A model generated the notes under the pieces. It saw only the letters and a program-made list of their open reading frames with translations. It searched no databases and was not told the origin of the DNA. 64,000 bases of DNA, taken from an uncultured Erwinia sp. (GTDB lineage Bacteria > Pseudomonadota > Gammaproteobacteria > Enterobacterales > Enterobacteriaceae). The position numbers and the translations under genes were made by a program. Where the stretch lies: NCBI GenBank assembly GCA_946221915.1, contig CAMIKG010000007.1, positions 61,872-125,871 on the forward strand, written 5' to 3'. Below are positions 58,802 to 64,000 of the stretch, piece after piece (position 1 is the stretch's first letter; each line of letters opens with the position of its first letter).

Positions 58802-58860
58802 GAGGGTTCGACAAAACGGCCCAGCCGTTTTGCAGCGCCAAAGGCGCTGAATCCCTTCCC
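58802..58860. repeat. tRNA T-arm-like sequence interrupted by two adjacent palindromes
   Basis: GAGGGTTCGA (58802-58811) and AATCCCTTCC (58850-58859) together repeat the T-arm of the tRNA-Ser 140 bp upstream (AGGGTTCGAATCCCTTCC). They are split by a 38-bp insert of two perfect hairpins: CAAAACGGC-CCA-GCCGTTTTG (58812-58832) and CAGCGCC-AAA-GGCGCTG (58833-58849). This looks like a partial tRNA 3'-end duplication carrying a small palindromic insert, perhaps an old attachment site. Confidence 0.6.
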
Positions 58861-58911
58861 CACTTCACGCATAAACATCACCGCGCCTTCTGTAAACTCC
58901 CGGCACCCCAA

Positions 58912-58942
58912 TAAAAAAGCCCAGGCTCTCACCCGGGCTTTT
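58912..58942 (-). terminator. Intrinsic terminator of phoH
   Basis: On the minus strand AAGCCCGGG pairs with CCTGGGCTT (one G-U pair) and is followed by six T, 21 bp after the phoH stop. Confidence 0.85.
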
Positions 58943-58962
58943 GCGGCTACATACCAACTCAA

Positions 58963-59751
58963 CTAACTATAAGCCAGCAGCGCGCGCTGACACAGCGTCG
59001 AACGCACACAATCCTCTTTCTCAAAACGAACAATCCCGACCATCTCATCTTCACGGAAACGCGCCAGGGCATCACTCAGCCCGGACTGCACATGAGAAGG
59101 CAAATCACACTGGGTAATATCGCCGTTGACGATGACCGTCACGTTCTCCCCCAGACGGGTCAGGAACATTTTCATCTGTGCCGCGGTGACGTTCTGCGCC
59201 TCATCAAGAATCACCACGGCATTTTCAAAGGTACGCCCGCGCATGTAGGCAAAGGGCGCAATCTCTACCTTGCCGATTTCCGGCCGCAGGCAGTACTGCA
59301 TAAAGGAAGAACCCAGACGTTTAACCAGAACGTCATACACCGGCCGGAAGTAAGGCGCAAACTTCTCAGAGATATCCCCGGGCAGGAAGCCCAGGTCCTC
59401 ATCCGCCTGAAGTACCGGACGCGTAACAATAATCCTGTCAACATCCTTGTGTATCAGGGCCTCTGCCGCCTTGGCAGCGCTGATCCACGTTTTACCGCAA
59501 CCCGCTTCGCCGGTGGCGAAGATCAGCTGTTTCTTTTCTATGGCGTTGAGATAGTGCGCCTGAGCTTCATTTCTGGCTTCGATCGGCGACTGGTCGCGGG
59601 TATCACGCGCCATGCCAATGGAGTCCAGCCCACCCATCTGCACCAGCGAGGTGACCGATTCTTCTTCACGCTGACGGTGACTGCGTGAATCGCTGCGAAG
59701 CACTCGTCTTGCTTCACGACGCGCTTTGATCACTGCTTTCTGTCTTCCCAT
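58963..59751 (-). CDS. phoH: PhoH family ATPase
   Basis: PhoH is a cytosolic P-loop ATPase of the superfamily 1 helicase type, phosphate-starvation-inducible in E. coli, with a proposed RNA-related role. The 262-residue product has a basic N-terminus (MGRQKAVIKARREARRVL), Walker A ATGEAGCGKTW, Walker B VVILDEAQNVTAAQMKMFLTR and sensor-like VIVNGDITQCDLP. It lies beside efeUOB, as in E. coli. I did not find a convincing Pho box upstream. Confidence 0.95.
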   Translation of the reverse strand: MGRQKAVIKARREARRVLRSDSRSHRQREEESVTSLVQMGGLDSIGMARDTRDQSPIEARNEAQAHYLNAIEKKQLIFATGEAGCGKTWISAAKAAEALIHKDVDRIIVTRPVLQADEDLGFLPGDISEKFAPYFRPVYDVLVKRLGSSFMQYCLRPEIGKVEIAPFAYMRGRTFENAVVILDEAQNVTAAQMKMFLTRLGENVTVIVNGDITQCDLPSHVQSGLSDALARFREDEMVGIVRFEKEDCVRSTLCQRALLAYS

Positions 59752-60303
59752 AGTGGCACCTTACAGTTGGTTTCATTTCCCGCTCTCTTACACCCGCAAG
59801 AGCAGCGATTACGTGAACGCTTTAGAGGTTTGGCTTCCTTTTAAGCCTTGCATAGCCATTGATGAACATGCGTACAGAGGCCGCAGCATATTACGCACCG
59901 GAACATGGGTATCGGTTTGAAAACAGAGGAGAGTAGAGAATATCGTTGAGGGAGAAAGACCCTCGCGAGAAAAAGCGCTAATACAGGGACGGAAACTTAA
60001 TTGCACAGGTACAACTTTTACCATTCGCGATCTCCGGGTGATACTTATCACTAATCTGACTACCGCTGTGAATAAAGTGCAACAAAATCCGGGTGCAATG
60101 CAACACTATTTTTACTTTTAATGCAGAGAAAAACGATGCATTCAACAGACAGTATGAGCAATCAATGAATTTATCTTTATAAAACAAAGATACAGGCGAG
60201 ATAAAAGCAGTAAAAACAGTGCAGACTATTCATCTCAAATAATGTCGGCAGGCAATAAACGTCAAATTAACGCCGGTTGTTACAACACAACCGGCACTCA
60301 GTA
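59752..60303. other. Phoh-efeB intergenic region, no gene found
   Basis: This 552-bp gap is upstream of phoH and downstream of efeB. It is AT-rich in its right half (60060-60240). Small hairpins occur (GAGGG-AGAAAGA-CCCTC near 59945), but no open frame has a credible start and composition. The only supported element is the efeB terminator at the right end. A small RNA cannot be excluded from the sequence alone. Confidence 0.5.
60262..60295 (-). terminator. Hairpin after efeB
   Basis: On the minus strand a 9-bp perfect stem, GCCGGTTGT / ACAACCGGC, with a 6-nt loop is followed by GTTAATTTGACG, moderately T-rich. It starts 9 bp after the efeB stop. Confidence 0.65.
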
Positions 60304-61599
60304 TCAGGCTTCCAGCAGTCCCTGCGCCAGATAATGTTTATCATCAGGCACACCTGGTAAGGCGAAAAAATAACCGCCACCAATGGGCTTGATATACTCT
60401 TCCAGCGCTTCGCCATTTAAACGTTTCTGCACCGTTAAAAAGCCTTTTTCCAAATCGTGCTGGTAGCAAACAAATAATAATCCCATATCCAGCTGGCCTG
60501 AGTTTGACACCCCAAGGGAATAGCTGTAACCGCGACGCAGCATCAGACTATCCTGCGTTTCCCGGGTACGCGGGTTCGCCAGACGAATGTGCGCATCGAG
60601 CGGGATCACCTCGCCATCAGGGTCCTGCGTGTAATCAGGCACATCATGCTCATGCTGCATACCCAGCGGCGCGCCGCTGTGTTTCTCACGGCCAAAAATG
60701 GTCTGCTGCTCGCGCAGTGGCGTGCGGTCCCAGAACTCGACGCGGAACTGAATAATACGCACGGCCTGGTAGCTGCCGCCCGCGGTCCAGGCCGGTTCAT
60801 CCTGATTGCCATCCACCCACAGAATAGTATCCATCAGCGGCTGATCGCCCGTGTCCGGATTGGCGGTGCCATCCTTAAAACCCAGCAGGTTAATCGGCGT
60901 CTCTTTGCCGCGGCTACGTGCGGCATGATCGGAGATAAACCCTTCACGCCGCCAGCGCACGCTGAGTAAATCCGGCGAGTGCTTGATAATATCGCGCAAC
61001 GCATGAATCACCGTGTCATTGGTATTGGCGCAAATCTGCAGCAGCAAATCGCCATGACACAAACTGGCATCCAGCGCATCGTTAGGAAAACGCGTCATGG
61101 CCTGCAGCTTGCGTGGTTTAAGCGCCTGCAGACCAAAGCGTTCGTCAAACAACGACGTGCCCAGCGAGACAGTAATGGTCAGATTATCGGGATAAATAGT
61201 GTCGCCGAGAATCCCGGAGTCCATCGGCGGCAGCTGCGGATTGGTCACCAGCGGCGCTTTGCCACCTTGCGTCAGAAAGGCGATGCGTTCGGTCAGGAGA
61301 CGAAACAGCCGCTGCAGATCGTTCTTATCCGCTGCCAGCACATCGAATGCCACCAGCATCATCGCCGCCTGCTGTGGCGTGACGATACCCGCCTGATGCT
61401 TACCGTAAAACGGCTGCTCTTCCAGACGCGCATTCGGCGACAGCGCGCCCGGAGAGAAAGCTTTCTCCTGCGCCGCCGCCTCTGCTGCAGCGGCGACCGG
61501 ACAGCCGCCGCCCACCGCCAGGGCACCGCTCAGGATGCCCATGCCCTTTAACAAACGTCGACGCGACGTCAGGGTCGCGTCGTCAGACTGTTTTGTCAT
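60304..61599 (-). CDS. efeB: Deferrochelatase/DyP-type peroxidase EfeB
   Basis: EfeB is the periplasmic haem-containing peroxidase of the EfeUOB ferrous-iron importer. The 431-residue protein has a Tat signal (TSRRRLLKGMG) with a hydrophobic core GILSGALAVGG. The DyP motif GFKDGTANPDTGD carries the distal Asp, and QIRFEFWDRTPLREQQ-like sequence (IIQFRVEFWDRTPLREQ) surrounds the haem pocket. FLARRGYSYS-type region MLRRGYSYSLG is near the end. It is third in the efeUOB unit, 6 bp after efeO. Confidence 0.95.
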   Translation of the reverse strand: MTKQSDDATLTSRRRLLKGMGILSGALAVGGGCPVAAAAEAAAQEKAFSPGALSPNARLEEQPFYGKHQAGIVTPQQAAMMLVAFDVLAADKNDLQRLFRLLTERIAFLTQGGKAPLVTNPQLPPMDSGILGDTIYPDNLTITVSLGTSLFDERFGLQALKPRKLQAMTRFPNDALDASLCHGDLLLQICANTNDTVIHALRDIIKHSPDLLSVRWRREGFISDHAARSRGKETPINLLGFKDGTANPDTGDQPLMDTILWVDGNQDEPAWTAGGSYQAVRIIQFRVEFWDRTPLREQQTIFGREKHSGAPLGMQHEHDVPDYTQDPDGEVIPLDAHIRLANPRTRETQDSLMLRRGYSYSLGVSNSGQLDMGLLFVCYQHDLEKGFLTVQKRLNGEALEEYIKPIGGGYFFALPGVPDDKHYLAQGLLEA

Positions 61600-61605
61600 T
61601 TCGGT

Positions 61606-62733
61606 TTAGTCCAGACCTAAAGTCCCGCGCAGCAGAGAAAGATCTTCGGCCAGCGACGTGATCGGGCCTTTCAGCGCATTACGGTCAGCCGTGGTCAGCT
61701 TATCGTAGGACGCATAACCCTCTTTGGTGCGATATTTATCGAGGATGCTGTCCACTTTTTTGAAGTTAGCATCCACCTTGCCCAGCAGTTGCGGATTGGC
61801 TTTTTCCAGCAGCGGACGCAGCAGGTTAACAATCTTCTGCGCACCGTCGACGTTAGCGCGGAAATCCCACAGGTCAGTACGGCTGTAGCGGTCTTCCTCA
61901 CCGGAAATTTTGCTGGCGGCCACTTCTTCGATCAGGCCAGCCGCGCCACCCACCACTTTGCCCGGCGGGAACGCCAGTTCATTGATACGGGTTTGCAGCT
62001 CCAGCGTATCCTGATACAGCTGGTCGGCAAAGGCGCTCATGCCTTTGGTGGTGTTATCGCCAAACAGCGCTTTTTCCAGGCGGTGGAAACCAGTGAAGTT
62101 AGGATCTTCCGCTTTTTTCTCGAAATCATCTTCACGCGCATCGATCTTGCCATCGAGGTCAGAGAACAGCTCCGCAATCGGCTCAATACGCTCGTAATGC
62201 TGACGGGTAGGCGCAAACAAAGCTTTCGCTTTGTCGATCTCTCCCGCTTTCACCGCATCGGTAAAGGCTTTGGTGCCCGCCACCAGCTGTTCCACTTCTT
62301 TGGTGACATACACTTTGTATTCTGCAATCGGCCCTACCAGCTGCAGCACATCCGGCTTGCCATCATTCACCTTCGCGCCACTGGCTTTCACAACCAGCTT
62401 GCCTTTCGGGTTGCTTAGCAGGCCACAGGTCATCTCATATTCGCCGGGTTCGAGGTTAGCGGTCAGCTTCTGGGTAAAGCCTGGCGCGATATTCTCACGC
62501 TCTTCAACCACCATTACCCCTTTCAGAATCTCCCACTCCAGCCCTTTCTGGCTGTCGTTCTTGATAATGAACTGGGTTTTACCGGCGTCCACCGTCAGGG
62601 TCATGGGATCACACTGTTTATCATTCACACTCACCTTCACCTGCGGAACATCGGCAGCATGGGCAGCAGTGGATGCAGCAGAGATCGCCAACAGCGCGAC
62701 GCACAGCGCCTTGCGGCGAAAACGAATAGTCAT
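61606..62733 (-). CDS. efeO: Iron uptake system protein EfeO
   Basis: EfeO is the periplasmic component that binds iron and delivers it to EfeU. The 375 residues equal the E. coli length. After a signal peptide cleaved at AHA comes an N-terminal cupredoxin domain (VPQVKVSVNDKQCDPMTLTVDAG... YEMTCGLLSNPKG). An M75/imelysin-type domain follows, with the HxxE metal motif in GFHRLEKALFG. It is second in efeUOB, 32 bp after efeU. Confidence 0.96.
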   Translation of the reverse strand: MTIRFRRKALCVALLAISAASTAAHAADVPQVKVSVNDKQCDPMTLTVDAGKTQFIIKNDSQKGLEWEILKGVMVVEERENIAPGFTQKLTANLEPGEYEMTCGLLSNPKGKLVVKASGAKVNDGKPDVLQLVGPIAEYKVYVTKEVEQLVAGTKAFTDAVKAGEIDKAKALFAPTRQHYERIEPIAELFSDLDGKIDAREDDFEKKAEDPNFTGFHRLEKALFGDNTTKGMSAFADQLYQDTLELQTRINELAFPPGKVVGGAAGLIEEVAASKISGEEDRYSRTDLWDFRANVDGAQKIVNLLRPLLEKANPQLLGKVDANFKKVDSILDKYRTKEGYASYDKLTTADRNALKGPITSLAEDLSLLRGTLGLD

Positions 62734-62765
62734 ACAATTTCCCTTTTTACGTGGTTTAACTTCGC

Positions 62766-63599
62766 TTAACGCGTGCTTCCGGCAACGGAAGACGCTGGCC
62801 GCGCTGGCATAAAGAACAGCAACAACGCCGGAATCAGATAGATGGCATAGACCGCAACTTCACTGACGCTCGGCGCTTCCTGATAGCCGAGAATCCCCTC
62901 CAGCAGCGTGCCGAACAGGGTATGCGTCGAGAGTGAGTTACTCAGATCGAAGGCGATGTCCTGGAAGTGATTCCACAGACCCGCTTCATGTAACGCACGG
63001 ATCGCGCCAGCGGCAAGACCAGCCGCGACAAACAGAATAAACAGGCCGCTCCACTTAAAGAAACGCGCCAGATTGAGGCGCACACCGCCCCAGTAAATGA
63101 CGCAGCCCAGCACCCCGGCAGTCGCCAGACCCAGCAACGCACCAACTGGTGGTGCGATACCGACATCCTGCTGGAACGCCGCCAGCAGGAAAAACACTGA
63201 CTCCAGCCCTTCACGCGCCACCGCCAGAAACACCATCAGCACCAGCGCCCAGCCATTATTGCTGCCCTTCTGCAGCGCCTGGTCGACGGCATCTTCCAGC
63301 TGCGCTTTCACATTGCGCGACACCTTGCGCATCCAGAACACCATATAAGTCAGGATGAACACGGCAATGACCGCCACAATGCCTTCAAACAGCTCCTGCT
63401 GCTTCTGCGGGAATTCACCGGTGGTCTCATTGATAAATACCCCGACTGCCAGACAGAGCGCGGCGGCGATAAACACACCAATCCACATCGCGCCAAACCA
63501 CTGTGCACGCTGGGTTCGTTTCAGGTAGCTGGCAATCAGGCTGACAATCAGCGCTGCCTCTAATCCTTCACGCAGCATAATCAGAAAAGGAACAAACAT
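62766..63599 (-). CDS. efeU: Ferrous iron permease EfeU
   Basis: EfeU is a seven-helix inner-membrane permease homologous to yeast Ftr1. The start MFVPFLIMLREGLEAAL matches the family; a GTG 9 bp upstream is less likely. The 277-residue protein carries the two iron-binding REGLE motifs (LREGLEAAL at 9-17 and AREGLESVFF). Unlike the frameshifted K-12 copy, the frame is intact, so the importer should work. A Fur box lies 61 bp upstream. Confidence 0.96.
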   Translation of the reverse strand: MFVPFLIMLREGLEAALIVSLIASYLKRTQRAQWFGAMWIGVFIAAALCLAVGVFINETTGEFPQKQQELFEGIVAVIAVFILTYMVFWMRKVSRNVKAQLEDAVDQALQKGSNNGWALVLMVFLAVAREGLESVFFLLAAFQQDVGIAPPVGALLGLATAGVLGCVIYWGGVRLNLARFFKWSGLFILFVAAGLAAGAIRALHEAGLWNHFQDIAFDLSNSLSTHTLFGTLLEGILGYQEAPSVSEVAVYAIYLIPALLLFFMPARPASSVAGSTR

Positions 63600-63659
63600 G
63601 CCTGCCACCTCAAATGTGAAACGGGGTCAACGGTAAGTAAAGAATCGTAAAACAATAAC

Positions 63660-63678
63660 GAGATCGATTATCATTATC
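63660..63678 (-). promoter_or_regulatory. Fur box of efeUOB
   Basis: On the minus strand GATAATGATAATCGATCTC matches the 19-bp Fur consensus GATAATGATAATCATTATC at 16 positions, 61 bp upstream of efeU. Iron repletion should repress the operon. Confidence 0.82.
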
Positions 63679-63736
63679 GCCATAAAAAATACAAGAGCCT
63701 GGCCCGCAAATTTGCCAGTTTGCCGGGTGATGGCAC

Positions 63737-63765
63737 AAAAAAAAGCCCCCGTAAAAACGGGGGCT
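63737..63765 (-). terminator. Intrinsic terminator for a leftward transcript from beyond the window
   Basis: The 9-bp stem AGCCCCCGT / ACGGGGGCT has an A-run on its left side, which is a T-run on the minus strand. It would stop transcripts entering from the right before the efeU promoter region. Confidence 0.75.
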
Positions 63766-63797
63766 CAGGGTGTAATGCTTGTCAGTTAAACATTTTA

Positions 63798-63817
63798 CTG
63801 TGCTGTGCTGTGCTGTG
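63798..63817. repeat. Pentanucleotide tandem repeat (CTGTG)x4
   Basis: Four perfect CTGTG units lie in non-coding DNA 190 bp upstream of efeU. Such a tract can change length by slippage, but no gene is seen to be affected. Confidence 0.7.
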
Positions 63818-64000
63818 CCCGCGCTGCCGGACTGTTTCTCCGCTCTGGCTGGTCCTCGCGCCACGCTGCGCGCGGTGCCTTCACTTCACTCGTCAGCCTG
63901 ACGGACCGGCGATAACGGGACGTCCCTGTCCCGTATCGCCTTGCCCCCGCGTCCTGCGGGCGCATCCTGGCTTCCTCCCTCCGTTCAGCGCTGCGGATAC
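63818..64000. repeat. GC-rich palindromic segment at the right end
   Basis: A long hairpin pairs GGCGATAACGGGAC (63908-63921) with GTCCCGTATCGCC (63928-63940) with a one-base bulge. Nearby are CCCGC-GTCCT-GCGGG and an imperfect GCGCC...GGTGCC repeat. No gene is supported between 63600 and 64000. The segment resembles dispersed intergenic repeats but is cut by the window end. Confidence 0.5.

Noticed and set aside
63610..63864. 84-residue minus-strand frame at the right end
   Set aside because: It overlaps the terminator, the CTGTG repeat and the Fur box region and has no protein-like features.

Overview
The window is a stretch of enterobacterial chromosome, most likely from the Erwiniaceae (Pantoea, Erwinia or Mixta type). 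The backbone keeps the gene order of the 25-minute region of E. coli K-12: purB-phoP-phoQ-roxA-pepT-potABC...potD-cobB-nagK-lolEDC-mfd...ycfJ...ndh-ycfP-nagZ-thiK-lpoB-ycfL-hinT. It ends with the phoH-efeB-efeO-efeU block. Proteins are close to their E. coli counterparts in length and motifs. The genus is inferred from protein resemblance and from the rhamnogalacturonan genes of plant-associated enterobacteria. No search was run.

Layout. 1-9180: purB (5' end off the window), the Mg2+/peptide-sensing PhoPQ pair with a probable autoregulatory PhoP box, the ribosomal oxygenase RoxA, tripeptidase PepT on the opposite strand, and the spermidine/putrescine importer genes potA, potB and potC. 9181-22787: an island that separates potC from potD. 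It holds a complete contact-dependent growth inhibition locus in the order cdiB-cdiC-cdiA-cdiI (outer-membrane exporter, HlyC-type acyltransferase, 2563-residue filament with a C-terminal nuclease-like toxin, immunity protein). After it come a lipoprotein, a frameshifted immunity-like gene and a pentapeptide-repeat protein. 22788-33087: potD behind its own sigma70-type promoter, then cobB, nagK, the lipoprotein-sorting genes lolE, lolD and lolC, a small unknown gene, and mfd. 33088-37700: ybaA, ycfJ and a zinc-starvation cluster (zinT, aztC, aztD) bracketed by two Zur-type operators. 37701-46068: ndh, ycfP, an unknown gene, nagZ, a TetR/epimerase pair, thiK, lpoB, ycfL and hinT.

46069-58525 is accessory sequence: a KdgR-box-preceded transporter plus unsaturated rhamnogalacturonyl hydrolase (rhiT-rhiN), a VOC protein, an SOS cluster in which umuC and umuD lie apart with a HigBA-type toxin-antitoxin pair and the UV endonuclease gene uvdE between them, an azlCD branched-chain amino-acid exporter with a divergent regulator, a flavin-reductase-like protein, an acetyltransferase, a LysR regulator, an NTF2-like protein and a short MsrA. 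58526-64000: tRNA-Ser(GGA), phoH, the iron importer efeUOB with a Fur box, and a palindrome-rich end.

How the parts work together: the pot genes should still make one PotABCD transporter although potD now has a separate transcription unit. CdiB exports CdiA, CdiC probably acylates it, and CdiI protects the producer. ZinT, AztC and AztD look like periplasmic zinc scavenging under Zur, but no membrane permease is encoded here. UmuD, UmuC and UvdE form a DNA-damage group with two perfect LexA boxes. RhiT and RhiN import and open rhamnogalacturonan disaccharides released from plant pectin. The strongest candidates for new biology are the CDI island with its unexplained cargo, the rearranged SOS cluster, and the two unknown proteins at 21495-22718 and 40223-41095.
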